From NCBI GenBank assembly GCA_030447745.1, contig JAUJOH010000004.1, forward strand, positions 1-39,785: DNA of 39,785 nt, read 5' to 3'. The stretch comes from Chloroflexota bacterium. Its GTDB lineage: Bacteria; Chloroflexota; Limnocylindria; Limnocylindrales; CSP1-4. The position numbers and the translations under genes were made by a program. Every line of letters begins with the position of its first letter. Position 1 is the first letter of the stretch. Below are positions 7,829 to 16,297 of the stretch, in pieces. A model generated the notes under the pieces. The model saw nothing but the letters and a program-made list of their open reading frames with translations, was not told the DNA's origin and searched no databases.

Positions 7829-7836
7829 CGGCGGCC

Positions 7837-8919
7837 ATGACCCACGTCTTCGTCGCGCCTCATCCGGACGACGCTGCCCTCTCCTGCGGAGGGCTGATCG
7901 CGAGCCTCCGCGAGCTCGGCCAGAACGTGACGATCCTGACCGTCTTCTCCGGCAGCGGACAGATCGACGGCCTGACCGGATACCAGCGCGAGGCGCTCGG
8001 CTTCGGGACCAAGACGGTATGGCCGGTCATGGAGGCCTTCAACCGGTCGCACATCGCGAGCGACTGGGAGCTGCCGGACGACCCGAACTACCTGCCGGCG
8101 TGGGCCGCGACGACGGACCGGCTGGAGGCAACGCAGGAGGATGCGGACGCGGCAGCCAAGCGGTTCTGGCAGCGCTCTTCATGGTACCGGCGCGCGAGCG
8201 TCCGGAACGAGTCGCTGGCTGGCCAGATCGTCATGGCCGAGGTGTCGACGCAGGGTGCCGTCTACACGGACGACGTCGTCGAGGCGGCGGCGGCAGGGGA
8301 GCTGATGGCCAGGCGGCGCGTCGAGGAGGAGCGGTTCGCGCTCTTCGCGGAAGCGTCGGTCGTCTTTCTCGACCTGCCGGACGCGGTGTTCCGGGGTTAT
8401 CAGGGCGACGACGAGCTGCTCGGCCGGCCGCGCGACGATGATGACGCACCGTACGAGATCCTCCGCCGAGAGATCCTCCGGCTCGAGCCGCACCGGCTCT
8501 ACCTGCCGCTCGGGCTCGGTAGCCACGTCGACCACCAGCTGTGTCGCGAGGTCGGCCTCCGGCTGCTGGGCGAGGGCCGGCGATGGGTCATGCCGGGACC
8601 GGACCTGACCAACGCCGTGGCGTTCTACGAGGACTTCCCGTACGCGTGGTGGGACGGCTTCCAGCGCTGGGAGGACCTGCCGTTCGACCCGGCGGACCGC
8701 TTACCGCCGGATATCGGCCTCGTGCCGCAGTACGCGGACGTCGGCGATCAGCTGGAACGCAAGATCACGGGCATCGGCCTGTACGAGAGCCAGGTCGACC
8801 GACTCTTCGGCAGCCGGCGCAACATGGCCGACGCCGTCCGCGCGTATGGCCGCCAGACGGCGGAGCTCGGCCGGGTGGATGGGTTCGCCGAACGCTACTG
8901 GGCGTCCGCGCGCGTGTAG
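7837..8919 (+). CDS. PIG-L/LmbE family deacetylase
   Basis: 360 residues. The N-terminus MTHVFVAPHPDDAALSCGG is the diagnostic zinc-binding AHPDD-type motif of PIG-L deacetylases, followed by a Rossmann-like LRELGQNVTILTVFSG. The third zinc ligand is expected in GLGSHVDHQLCREVG (HVDHQ). The family removes N-acetyl groups from GlcNAc-containing small molecules (GlcNAc-PI, mycothiol and bacillithiol precursors, antibiotics, N-acetylglucosamine). This member is longer than MshB/BshB (~230-300) and has an unassigned insertion in the middle; its substrate is not evident. It lies alone between pcm and the convergent YtxH-like gene, so context does not help. The start is fixed by the adjoining TATACT box. 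Confidence 0.88.
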   Translation: MTHVFVAPHPDDAALSCGGLIASLRELGQNVTILTVFSGSGQIDGLTGYQREALGFGTKTVWPVMEAFNRSHIASDWELPDDPNYLPAWAATTDRLEATQEDADAAAKRFWQRSSWYRRASVRNESLAGQIVMAEVSTQGAVYTDDVVEAAAAGELMARRRVEEERFALFAEASVVFLDLPDAVFRGYQGDDELLGRPRDDDDAPYEILRREILRLEPHRLYLPLGLGSHVDHQLCREVGLRLLGEGRRWVMPGPDLTNAVAFYEDFPYAWWDGFQRWEDLPFDPADRLPPDIGLVPQYADVGDQLERKITGIGLYESQVDRLFGSRRNMADAVRAYGRQTAELGRVDGFAERYWASARV

Positions 8920-8940
8920 GTGCGCGGGTTCGCCGCTTAA

Positions 8941-8972
8941 GCCCCTCCTGCGCTTCGGCGTGAGAGGCGGGC
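8941..8972. terminator. imperfect hairpin between convergent genes
   Basis: GCCC-CTC pairs with GAG-GCGGGC around an inner GCGC-TTCG-GCGT tetraloop stem. It lies between the PIG-L stop (8919) and the convergent stop at 8984. There are no T tracts, so termination function is a guess from position. Confidence 0.3.
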
Positions 8973-8983
8973 TGGGCGCGAGG

Positions 8984-9538
8984 TCACGGGTTCGTCGCAC
9001 GCTCTTCGTCGGACAGCGGCTTGACCTGCGACTCGTCGTAGCTCATCGCGGCGCCCGCTACGGGGCCCGACGCGCCGTGGCGAAGCGTCTCGCCGGGGTC
9101 GATGGGGTCGACCACCTGGGAGCCCGGCGCGTCCGGGTCCTGCTTGGTCTGGCCGAACCCTTCCACGTACCCGTGCCCGTACGCCGATCGATCGCTCGTG
9201 CGCTCGACCGTCTCGCTCGCGCCGTCGTTCCGGCCGATCCCGCGCTCCGCCGCGAACGCCCGCACTCGCTCCTGGAGGCCGCTGAAGGGACCGCCGCCCG
9301 TGCCGCCCGCGTTGCTCCTGAGCGCCGTGACTCGTTCCGCGAGTGCGGCCCGCCGGTCCGCACCGCGCGCCGGATCGAGAAGCCATACGAGACCGGCGCC
9401 AATCGCCGATCCGAGCGCAATCCCGCCGACAACGAGCGTGGTTCGGGCCTGGGCTCGCCCACGCTCATAGGCGACGTCGTAGCGGGTCCGGTCCGTGTCC
9501 GGAAGCTCGCGCTGCATGCGCGCGATGAGGTCTTTCAT
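8984..9538 (-). CDS. YtxH-like membrane-anchored protein
   Basis: 184 residues. A cytoplasmic N-terminus with basic patches (MKDLIARMQRELPDTDRTRY) leads to a hydrophobic segment TLVVGGIALGSAIGAGLVWL and then LDPARGADRRAALAERV, the usual arrangement of YtxH/DUF3618-type proteins (one TM helix directly followed by a DP-x-x-G-x-x-RR motif). The remaining ~120 residues are hydrophilic, Gly/Ser/Asp-rich and probably disordered. YtxH proteins belong to general stress regulons in Bacillus; the role here is inferred only by resemblance. The ATG at 9538 has an excellent ribosome-binding site (GGAGGAGACCCC before ATG). Divergent to the ChaB-like gene, with which it shares a 203-base promoter region. 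Confidence 0.75.
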   Translation of the reverse strand: MKDLIARMQRELPDTDRTRYDVAYERGRAQARTTLVVGGIALGSAIGAGLVWLLDPARGADRRAALAERVTALRSNAGGTGGGPFSGLQERVRAFAAERGIGRNDGASETVERTSDRSAYGHGYVEGFGQTKQDPDAPGSQVVDPIDPGETLRHGASGPVAGAAMSYDESQVKPLSDEERATNP

Positions 9539-9624
9539 GGGGTCTCCTCCGTCGTTCCCCGAGACGATGCCACCGCGCGCTTCGCAGTCACCTCGGCGGA
9601 CCGGGACGCGCCGTGGCAGGGGCG

Positions 9625-9648
9625 TTGCACGGTGCGAGAGACGTGCAA
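9625..9648. promoter_or_regulatory. inverted repeat in divergent YtxH/ChaB promoter region
   Basis: TTGCACG (9625-9631) and CGTGCAA (9642-9648) are perfect inverted repeats 10 bases apart. A second overlapping pair, GGTGC (9631-9635) and GCACC (9654-9658), extends the symmetry. Its position between two divergently transcribed stress-type genes suggests a shared operator. Confidence 0.45.
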
Positions 9649-9741
9649 GCCGTGCACCAGGGACCCTGACGACGAGCGGCCGGCAGCGTCCGACGATGGC
9701 CGTGATCACGCGGCCCGTGGCCGCCCACGGAGGAGACTCGC

Positions 9742-10131
9742 ATGCCGACCAGCAAGGAAGACCTTCCCGGAACGCTGAAGCGGTCGCCCAGGAAGGCGCA
9801 GGAGACCTGGGCCAAGACGCACGACAGCGCCGTGGAGACGTACGGCGAGGGTGAGCGCGCGCACCGAACCGCGTTCGCGTCGCTGAAGCACTCCTTCGAG
9901 AAGGTGGGCGACCACTGGGAGGAGAAGGCAGAGAAGGGCCCGTCGGATGCGCAGGCAGCCAAGAGCGGGCAGGACGCCCGGGACAGCGACACGCCGTCCG
10001 CTGGCGGGGTCGACGTCCGGGGCCACTCGCGCGAGGAGCTGCTCGAGCGCGCGCGGTCACTCGGGATCAAGGGACGCTCGTCGATGAACAAGGAGGAGCT
10101 CGGGCGGGCGATCGCGCGGAAGCAGGACTAG
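9742..10131 (+). CDS. ChaB-like protein with C-terminal SAP/Rho-N-like motif
   Basis: 129 residues. The N-terminal 60 residues match ChaB (MPTSKEDLPGTLKRSPRKAQ, then GERAHRTAFASLKHSFEKVGDHW). A polar linker follows, then a C-terminal helix-extended-helix motif RGHSREELLERARSLGIKG-RSSMNKEELGRAIAR resembling Rho N-terminal/SAP nucleic-acid-binding motifs. ChaB was named for linkage to the Ca2+/H+ antiporter but is now usually annotated only as a putative regulator. The combination suggests a small DNA- or RNA-associated stress protein. Strong ribosome-binding site GGAGGAG. Its TAG stop shares the palindrome CTAG (10128-10131) with the stop of the convergent glycosyltransferase. Confidence 0.78.
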   Translation: MPTSKEDLPGTLKRSPRKAQETWAKTHDSAVETYGEGERAHRTAFASLKHSFEKVGDHWEEKAEKGPSDAQAAKSGQDARDSDTPSAGGVDVRGHSREELLERARSLGIKGRSSMNKEELGRAIARKQD

Positions 10132-11315
10132 CCGGCGGCGACCTCCGACGGGCGCACGGCCCGCGCGCCGTCGTCGTAGATCGCCTCGATCGCCCGGACC
10201 ATGAGCTCGACGCAGAACCGGTCGTGGACCATGTCGTGCCCGGCCCGCCCGAGCGTGTCTGCGAGCGGATGGTCGAGAAGAACGCGACCGATCGCGGCCG
10301 CGAGCGCCGCCGCATCGCCGGGTGGCACGAGCAGCCCGGTGACGCCGTCTTCGATCATCTCCGGGATCCCGCCCACCTTCGTGGCGACGACGGGTCGTGA
10401 CAGTGCCATCGCCTCGAGGATCGTCAGTCCCTGCGCCTCGCGGTACGACGGAAGCACCGCGCAGTCGAGCGCCGCGGTGACGGCCGGCACGTCGTCACGC
10501 CGGCCGGTGAAGATGACCCGGTGCGCAACTCGGAGCTCCCGGGCCTGCTGCTCGAGCGCCTCTCTCCGCGATCCCTCGCCGACGATGACCAGATACGCAT
10601 CGGGGACCTGCTTGAGGACGAGCGGCCACGCCTCGAGCAGCGTCGGGTGGCCCTTCTCGGGCTCCAGCCGGGCGACGACGCCGACCATCACCGCGCCGGG
10701 CTCCATGCCGTACTCGTCGCGGAGCGTGCAGCACGGCTCCTGGTGGTCGTAGCGCTCGAGATCGACACCGTTGTAGATCAGCTCGACGGGCACGGTCGCC
10801 CGGCCCTCGTCGTGGATCTTCCGGACGATCGCTTCGGACACGGCGATGAGGCGGTCGATCTCCGGCGTCAGCCGCCGGAGCTCCCTTCGATCCTCACGCG
10901 AACGCACGCGCGACGAGTGCACCGTCCCGACGACATAGGGTCGGCGGTGGCCGATGCCACCCAGCGCCATGGCCGCCCGTGTCCCCACCGTCTCCGCACG
11001 AAACATGTGGTTGTGGACCACGTCCGCCCGGACCTCGGCCAGATGCGCTGCCAGCGCGCCGACCGCGACGGCGTCGTCCGGCTCGTCGATGACGAGAACG
11101 TGGACGCCGCCGCGCCGCAGCTTGCGGACCGCGCTCCCCGGCGACAGCGATACGACCGACACGTCGTATCGGGAGCGGTCGATCCGGCTGACGAGGTTGA
11201 AGAGGTGCTCCTGAGCGCCGCCGTTGGTACCTGTAGCGAGGATCTCGACGACCCGCACGCGGGAGCTGCCGGGAAGCGGCAGTCGCTCGACCGGCGTGAG
11301 GCAGCGCTCGCCCAC
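10128..11315 (-). CDS. GT4-family glycosyltransferase
   Basis: 395 residues from GTG 11315; GTG 11258, directly before VRVVEILATGTNGGAQEHL, is an alternative, and starts further upstream would overlap the preceding gene. GT-B fold: N-terminal acceptor domain with the glycine-rich GTNGGAQEHLFNL loop, C-terminal donor domain with VGVVARLEPEKG, LVIVGEGSRREALE, VIFTGRRDDV and the EX7E-type motif REAQGLTILEAMA followed by SRPVVATKVGGIPE. It probably transfers a sugar from a nucleotide or polyprenyl donor onto an envelope glycan or glycolipid. It lies 16 bases after the FemAB-like gene and ends the minus-strand envelope cluster. Confidence 0.85.
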   Translation of the reverse strand: MGERCLTPVERLPLPGSSRVRVVEILATGTNGGAQEHLFNLVSRIDRSRYDVSVVSLSPGSAVRKLRRGGVHVLVIDEPDDAVAVGALAAHLAEVRADVVHNHMFRAETVGTRAAMALGGIGHRRPYVVGTVHSSRVRSREDRRELRRLTPEIDRLIAVSEAIVRKIHDEGRATVPVELIYNGVDLERYDHQEPCCTLRDEYGMEPGAVMVGVVARLEPEKGHPTLLEAWPLVLKQVPDAYLVIVGEGSRREALEQQARELRVAHRVIFTGRRDDVPAVTAALDCAVLPSYREAQGLTILEAMALSRPVVATKVGGIPEMIEDGVTGLLVPPGDAAALAAAIGRVLLDHPLADTLGRAGHDMVHDRFCVELMVRAIEAIYDDGARAVRPSEVAAG

Positions 11316-11331
11316 GAGCGGGGGACCCAAG

Positions 11332-12537
11332 TCAGCCGCCCCGTCGACGGACGAGGAGCCGCTGGATGGGTTCGTCGACGGCGCCCCACTCGTATTTGTA
11401 GGGCTCGTCGCCGCGCAGGAAGTCCAGGCGTCGTTTCCCGCCCGCGAGCGCACGCTCGACGTACTTCGAGACCATGACAACGCCTGGCGACAGGTCCCGC
11501 GCGTCAGGGTCGACTCCGGCGTTGTAGTACAGAACGCCGTCGTCGGCCTCGAGGTGAACCCCCGCCGCGATCCGCCGGTCGCCGACCCGCAGGAACGCGA
11601 GGCCGACGGTGCGATCGGGGGCGAGGAGCTCGAACAGCCGCCGGAAGAAGACCCGGCTCGCGTCGCCGCCGGGTCCCGGCTTGAACAGCCCGTTCTCGCC
11701 CCAGCGGCGCTGGTGGAGGTCGATGAACGCTTCGAGATCGGCGACCGGATGGGGCGAGTCCTCCAGCACGATCTCGCCGGCCGTCGCGGCCCGCCGGAGC
11801 TTGCGCCGGATCTCGTGGCGGGCCTTCTTGCCGAGCGTCGAGAGATAGCCGTCGAGGTCCGCGCCGTCCGGGAGCGTCACGACCGGGCAGACGTCCTCGC
11901 GCTCCACGTTGAGCGTCCAGCCCTCCGCCATCTCGCGTCGCCCGAAGGCTGCCGCGAGCGCGTCTCCCGCCGGATCGCCGCAGCGGAGCCGCCGGAGGTC
12001 GACCACGTCCCACGGCTCGGGGTGCGCTTTTTCGGCGGCACCGACGGACGCGAGTTGCTCGACGACCGCCTCGGAGACCTCCCTCAGATCCTCCTCCCCG
12101 GCGAGGATCGTCGCGTAGTCGGCGTGGTACGACGCGCCGAAGAACACCGCCTTGGCGTGCGGCTCGACCGGCGTCAGCTTGGCGTCGGAGGCGTGTCGCA
12201 TCGTGGTGTGCCGCTCGAGGTCGGTCGGCTCGACCTGGTGCCGGTGCATGAGCGGAACGATGGCGACCGGTTCCGCGTCCGGCGCCCCGGCAGAGTCGAG
12301 GACGACGAGCGTCTCGTCGTGGGCCGATTCCCCGTACGCGTCCCACCAGGCCCGGTGGAAGGCCCAGCGCGAGAACGGGGTGGCCCATGGGTTCGCGTCG
12401 GCGAGGCGGTCCCACGTGCGCCGGTCGAGGGAGTCGAAGGGCCTGCGCTCGCTGCGGAGGCGGCGGCCGGCGGCCGGGAGGGCGTCGTCGCGATCGGTGC
12501 CCGGACAGGCAGGCTCCGTCTGGAGGGCTGAGGTCAC
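11332..12537 (-). CDS. FemAB/CelD-like GNAT-fold acyltransferase
   Basis: 401 residues from GTG 12537. The C-terminal half is a GNAT fold of the BioF2-like/FemAB group (LGKKARHEIRRKLRRAATAG, FIDLHQRRWGENGLF, RRIAAGVHLEADDGVLYYNAGVDP, LRGDEPYKYEWGA). Such proteins transfer aminoacyl or acyl groups to peptidoglycan precursors or polysaccharides, and related members are annotated as cellulose/exopolysaccharide biosynthesis CelD. The neighbouring GT2, GT4 and polytopic membrane genes point to envelope glycan modification. The actual substrate is unknown. A TAGGCT box ends 6 bases before the GTG, suggesting a leaderless start inside the cluster. Confidence 0.8.
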   Translation of the reverse strand: MTSALQTEPACPGTDRDDALPAAGRRLRSERRPFDSLDRRTWDRLADANPWATPFSRWAFHRAWWDAYGESAHDETLVVLDSAGAPDAEPVAIVPLMHRHQVEPTDLERHTTMRHASDAKLTPVEPHAKAVFFGASYHADYATILAGEEDLREVSEAVVEQLASVGAAEKAHPEPWDVVDLRRLRCGDPAGDALAAAFGRREMAEGWTLNVEREDVCPVVTLPDGADLDGYLSTLGKKARHEIRRKLRRAATAGEIVLEDSPHPVADLEAFIDLHQRRWGENGLFKPGPGGDASRVFFRRLFELLAPDRTVGLAFLRVGDRRIAAGVHLEADDGVLYYNAGVDPDARDLSPGVVMVSKYVERALAGGKRRLDFLRGDEPYKYEWGAVDEPIQRLLVRRRGG

Positions 12538-12543
12538 GTCGCT

Positions 12544-12549
12544 AGCCTA
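12544..12549 (-). promoter_or_regulatory. -10 box (TAGGCT) of leaderless FemAB-like gene
   Basis: Read on the minus strand, TAGGCT is followed by 6 bases and GTG 12537. No Shine-Dalgarno lies between. A short GTTGC/GCAAC stem followed by TTT lies just upstream and may end the preceding transcript. Confidence 0.4.
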
Positions 12550-12587
12550 GACGACTTGGCGGGAAACCGTTGCGGGTGCAACTGATG

Positions 12588-14903
12588 TCAGGTCGGATGG
12601 AGCTCGCGCAGCAGGCTCGGCGTCACGTGTGGAGACGGCGGCCCGACCAGCCGGCGAAGCAGGAAATACTCGGGCAGCGGGCGGTCGTCCGTGATCAGCT
12701 CTCCCTCGCCGGCGAACGCTGCGACCTCGTCGCCCTCGAGCCACACGAGCGACCGAATGCGGGCGATCCAGCCTTCGACGGTGCTCTCCGGCGAGTCGTA
12801 CGCACCCGACAGGTCCTCCAGCACGCCGGGCCGTCCCAGCACCTCGCGCATCGTCTCGTCGCGCAGCTCGAGCTGCCGCTCGGAACCGAGCATAAGGAAC
12901 CCGTAGCCGCCCGGTCCGAAGGCGACCATCACGTGCGGCCACGCGGCCTTGAACGTGCGGACGTGAGCCCTGAACTCGTCGAGCGTCTGCCCGTAGGGCA
13001 TCCACTGCATCATCACGCCCCCTTCGCTCAGCCGCTCCCGCCCCGCGAGGTAGTACTCGTAGGACGAGATGACGGAGACGCCGGCGCTCTCGATCGGTGG
13101 CGGTGGGTCGGTCACGATGATGTCGTAGCGGCGGTCGGTCAGCTCGACGTGGTTCCGGCCGTCGGCCACGATGACGTCCCCCCGCGGGTCGGCCAGAACG
13201 TCCGCTGCGTCCGTATAGAACTGGCCGAACATCCGGGGCACCGACGGCACGAGCTCGACCGCGTCGACCTCGAGGCCGGCCACGAGGGCCGTCCGGAACG
13301 AGGAGCCCATCCCGAACGCGACGGTCAGGGCCCTTTCCGCTTCGGGTCGCATCATCAACGGCAGGATCGGCATCAAGCGGGCGTCGACCGTCAGCAGCGT
13401 CATCGACGTGCCGGCAACCCAGAGGTGTTGCGCGCCGCCCGCCCGCCCCGCCTGGACCGACGCGATCTCGTCTTCCGCCGCGGCGTCGATCGTCCCGTTC
13501 GCCTCGCGGACGCGCGCCTCCCCCGGATCGACGACCAGGCCGGGGGTCGTGAGCGCGACGACGAGGGCGAGCGCGGTCGCCGCGCCAACACCCGCCAGCC
13601 CGACCCGCCGAACGCCCTCCAGGCGAGCCGCCGCGAGCACGACCGCCGTCACGACGTTGATCAGTGCGAGCCCCACCACGGCCGTCGGGGAACCGATGGC
13701 CGGGATCACGAAGAACGGGATGAGGAAGGTGCCGCAGATCGCACCGAGCGTGTTGGCCGCCAGGAGCTGTCCCGTCTCCGTGGCCACGTGGCCCGGCCGG
13801 TCCTGGAGCAGCGCGGAGGCGGCCGGGAACGCGAGTCCCATGACGATCGTGGCCGGCAGGACGACCGGCAGAACGGCACCCCACAGGTCGCCGAGCACGT
13901 CCAGCGCAAAGAACGGGTCGAGCGGCTGCGGCCGCCCGATCACGGTGACCAGCCCCCACAGGGCGAGCAGCGCGACGGCAAGCTGCGAGGCTGCCAGCAG
14001 GGCAATCGGGTTTCGCAACCGCCCGCGGCTGAGGCTGAAGATCAGGGCGCCGATCGCGATGCCCGTCAGGAAGACGCCGAGGATCATCGTGAAGACGTAC
14101 GTCGAGCCGCCGGTGCCGGAAGCCAGCAGCCGCGTCCACAGCGTCTGGTAGCCGAGCGACGTCAGACCGGAGACGAACGCCACGAGGAGGGCGAGCGATG
14201 GCCGCGGGATCCCGCCACCATGCGGCCGCTGCGGCAATCGGACGCCGAGCTCCGGTCGCTCGAGCTCGAGCTGCGGCTCGAGCTGCGGCTGGCCACGAGC
14301 GAGGATGAGCGCGACCGCTCCGGCGATCGCCGAGGCCGCTGCGCCGACGAGGAGCGCCCCCGTGAGGCCGAGCAGCTCGATGAGGACCAGGCCGCTCAAC
14401 AAGGTTCCGACGATCGCCCCCAGGGTGTTCGCGGCATACAGGCGCCCGAACGCGCGGCTGAGGTGATGTGCACCGCTCGACAGGTGGCGCACCAGCGTCG
14501 GCAGGGTCGCGCCCATCATCACCGTCGCCGGACCGAGCGCCAGCAGCGCCAGCGCGAACCGGAGCAGCGCGAGCAGCTGCGGCTGGTCCTGGAGCCCGCC
14601 GTACGCGCCGCGGTACAGCTCGTGGATCAGCCGGAACGTGAGAGGCGTCAACAGGACGACCACGACGAGCGCGAGCTCCAGCAGGCCGTACAGCCGGAGC
14701 GGGGACCGCACCCGGTCCGCAAGCCGCCCGCCCACGACGCTGCCGATCGCCATGCCACCGAAGAAGCCGGTCAGGATGGCCGACACGGCCTGGGTCGTGT
14801 TCCCGAACACGAGGACGAGCTGGCGTGCCCAGACGATCTCGTAGACCAGCCCGGCGGCGCCCGACAGGATGAAGATCAGGTAGACGAGGGCGGACCGACG
14901 CAC
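12588..14903 (-). CDS. fused MFS-like membrane domain / spermidine-synthase-like protein
   Basis: 771 residues from GTG 14903 (TTG 14942 and GTG 14939 are possible earlier starts). Two blocks of hydrophobic segments (first block FILSGAAGLVYEIVWARQL, second after LVAFVSGLTSLGYQTLWTR) are followed by a cytosolic Rossmann methyltransferase-like domain (about the last 260 residues) with VAFGMGSSFRTALVAGLEVDAVEL and YDIIVTDPPPP-IESAGVSVISSYEYY, as in polyamine aminopropyltransferases. Many such fusions occur in environmental bacteria. Whether they make polyamines is doubtful, because substrate-binding residues differ (the DPPPP segment replaces the usual D-S/T-D), so no gene symbol is given. Its place between a polytopic envelope protein and a FemAB-like gene hints at a cell-surface role. 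Confidence 0.82.
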   Translation of the reverse strand: MRRSALVYLIFILSGAAGLVYEIVWARQLVLVFGNTTQAVSAILTGFFGGMAIGSVVGGRLADRVRSPLRLYGLLELALVVVVLLTPLTFRLIHELYRGAYGGLQDQPQLLALLRFALALLALGPATVMMGATLPTLVRHLSSGAHHLSRAFGRLYAANTLGAIVGTLLSGLVLIELLGLTGALLVGAAASAIAGAVALILARGQPQLEPQLELERPELGVRLPQRPHGGGIPRPSLALLVAFVSGLTSLGYQTLWTRLLASGTGGSTYVFTMILGVFLTGIAIGALIFSLSRGRLRNPIALLAASQLAVALLALWGLVTVIGRPQPLDPFFALDVLGDLWGAVLPVVLPATIVMGLAFPAASALLQDRPGHVATETGQLLAANTLGAICGTFLIPFFVIPAIGSPTAVVGLALINVVTAVVLAAARLEGVRRVGLAGVGAATALALVVALTTPGLVVDPGEARVREANGTIDAAAEDEIASVQAGRAGGAQHLWVAGTSMTLLTVDARLMPILPLMMRPEAERALTVAFGMGSSFRTALVAGLEVDAVELVPSVPRMFGQFYTDAADVLADPRGDVIVADGRNHVELTDRRYDIIVTDPPPPIESAGVSVISSYEYYLAGRERLSEGGVMMQWMPYGQTLDEFRAHVRTFKAAWPHVMVAFGPGGYGFLMLGSERQLELRDETMREVLGRPGVLEDLSGAYDSPESTVEGWIARIRSLVWLEGDEVAAFAGEGELITDDRPLPEYFLLRRLVGPPSPHVTPSLLRELHPT

Positions 14904-15009
14904 GGGCAGACAGGCTCCGGCTGGGTGGACTCCGGCCACCAACGGCGACCGTCGAGCGGTGGAGTTCGGTCGGGCGAGGATACCGGGACCGGGTGGAGAG
15001 GGCGGAGCG

Positions 15010-16284
15010 TCAGATCCGTCCGACCCAGTACGCGCCGCCGAGGTTGACGACGAACCCGAACAGGATCAGACCGATGCCGATCCAGCCCAGGCCGTGCCGA
15101 GCGACGGCGAGCGCAACCAGCGCGACGATGAACGGGATCGAGTCGAGGAAGTAGCGATACCCGTACTGGAGCCACCCGCCGCCGTAGTAGAGGAGCGTCG
15201 GAACGACCACGAGGAGGGCGGCACCGAGGAGCCACCACGTGCGAGAAGAACGCCACGGCGCCCGTGCCGCAAGCAGCAGCCCGGGGCTCGTGAGCAGCAC
15301 GGACATCCCGAGCCCGTCGGGTCTGAAGTACGGGAACTCCGCGATCTTCATCGGTGGATGCGTGAAGAGGAGGTCCAGGTTCATCCCGATATGAGCCACC
15401 GAGAACAGGCCCTCGTCCCGCCGTGCGGCCAGCCAGTCCGGAAGCAGCGCCAGCGCGTAGCCGGACTCGACCGGATCACCGAACCGGACGGCGTTGTACC
15501 AGAAGAAAAAGGCGATGGCCGGGAGCGTGGCCAGGCCGAGGGCCAGCCACTCCCTGACCGGCCAGCGCGCGAAGGCGCTCCGAACGTATCCCCCCGTGAC
15601 GTCCGCGGCGACGGTCCTCCGCGACGGGTCGAGGAGCAGCATGTAGAACGGGACCGCGAGCGCAAGCGGCGCGCGGGTGAGGAAGGCCGCGCCCGCCAGC
15701 AGGCCCACGAGGACCGCCCGCTGCCGCCCCCACAGCTCGACGAGACAGGCGAGCGTCAACAGCGTCGCGATCAATTGACCGCTGTGCCAGACGCCGCCCC
15801 TCGCCGTGACCCACCAGAGCGCCGTGCTGAAACCGAAGAGGAGGACGATCCAGAACCGGTGGACGAGGTCCGCGACGCTGAGGCGGCCCACCAGCATCCA
15901 GCACAGGCCGACGTTCGCGGCGGCCAGCGCGGCGTTGATGCCGGACTCCACCTGGTCAGCCGTGCCGGGTCCGAGGATGGCCACGAGCGGCACGAAGGCA
16001 ATCGCGGGAAAGGGCGCAAACGGGACGTACCAGCGGCCGTCACCGCCCGGGATGACGTCGAACGGTCCCGGCTGCGCTGCCAGCCACGTCCGGCCGTCGA
16101 GAAACGCGTCGGCGAGGTAGAAGAAGTCCTGTCGACCGGAGTCGAAGTCGCGCGCGCTCAGCCAGTAGACGATCGCGGAGAGCCAGACGAGCGCCAGGCC
16201 GACGGCCGTCGCACGATCCGGGCCCCTCACCCGGCGGTCGCGACGGACGACAGGAGCGGTGCCAGACGCCGCGCCGGCGCTCAC
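15010..16284 (-). CDS. polytopic membrane protein, GT-C glycosyltransferase-like
   Basis: 424 residues from GTG 16284 with about ten hydrophobic segments. After the first TM helix, an acidic loop (SARDFDSGRQDFFYLADAFL) and later WYVPFAPFPAIAFVPLVAIL resemble GT39/GT87-type GT-C enzymes, which use polyprenyl-phosphate sugars on the outer face of the membrane; the acidic residues of that first loop would be catalytic. C-terminal YGGGWLQYGYRYFLDSIPF is also common in this group. The gene directly upstream is a polyprenyl-phosphate sugar synthase-like GT2, a natural donor supplier. Acceptor unknown; other polytopic envelope proteins cannot be excluded. Confidence 0.7.
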   Translation of the reverse strand: MSAGAASGTAPVVRRDRRVRGPDRATAVGLALVWLSAIVYWLSARDFDSGRQDFFYLADAFLDGRTWLAAQPGPFDVIPGGDGRWYVPFAPFPAIAFVPLVAILGPGTADQVESGINAALAAANVGLCWMLVGRLSVADLVHRFWIVLLFGFSTALWWVTARGGVWHSGQLIATLLTLACLVELWGRQRAVLVGLLAGAAFLTRAPLALAVPFYMLLLDPSRRTVAADVTGGYVRSAFARWPVREWLALGLATLPAIAFFFWYNAVRFGDPVESGYALALLPDWLAARRDEGLFSVAHIGMNLDLLFTHPPMKIAEFPYFRPDGLGMSVLLTSPGLLLAARAPWRSSRTWWLLGAALLVVVPTLLYYGGGWLQYGYRYFLDSIPFIVALVALAVARHGLGWIGIGLILFGFVVNLGGAYWVGRI

Positions 16285-16297
16285 GCCGGGGCCGTCG

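Noticed and set aside
9102-9778. Plus-strand frames opposite the YtxH-like gene
   Set aside because: The minus strand has a strong ribosome-binding site, a TM segment and family motifs; the opposite frames are Arg/Pro/Ser-rich shadows.
12570-15047. An 825-codon plus-strand frame opposite the fused MFS/spermidine-synthase-like gene
   Set aside because: Charged low-complexity antisense shadow; the minus strand carries clear membrane and Rossmann motifs.
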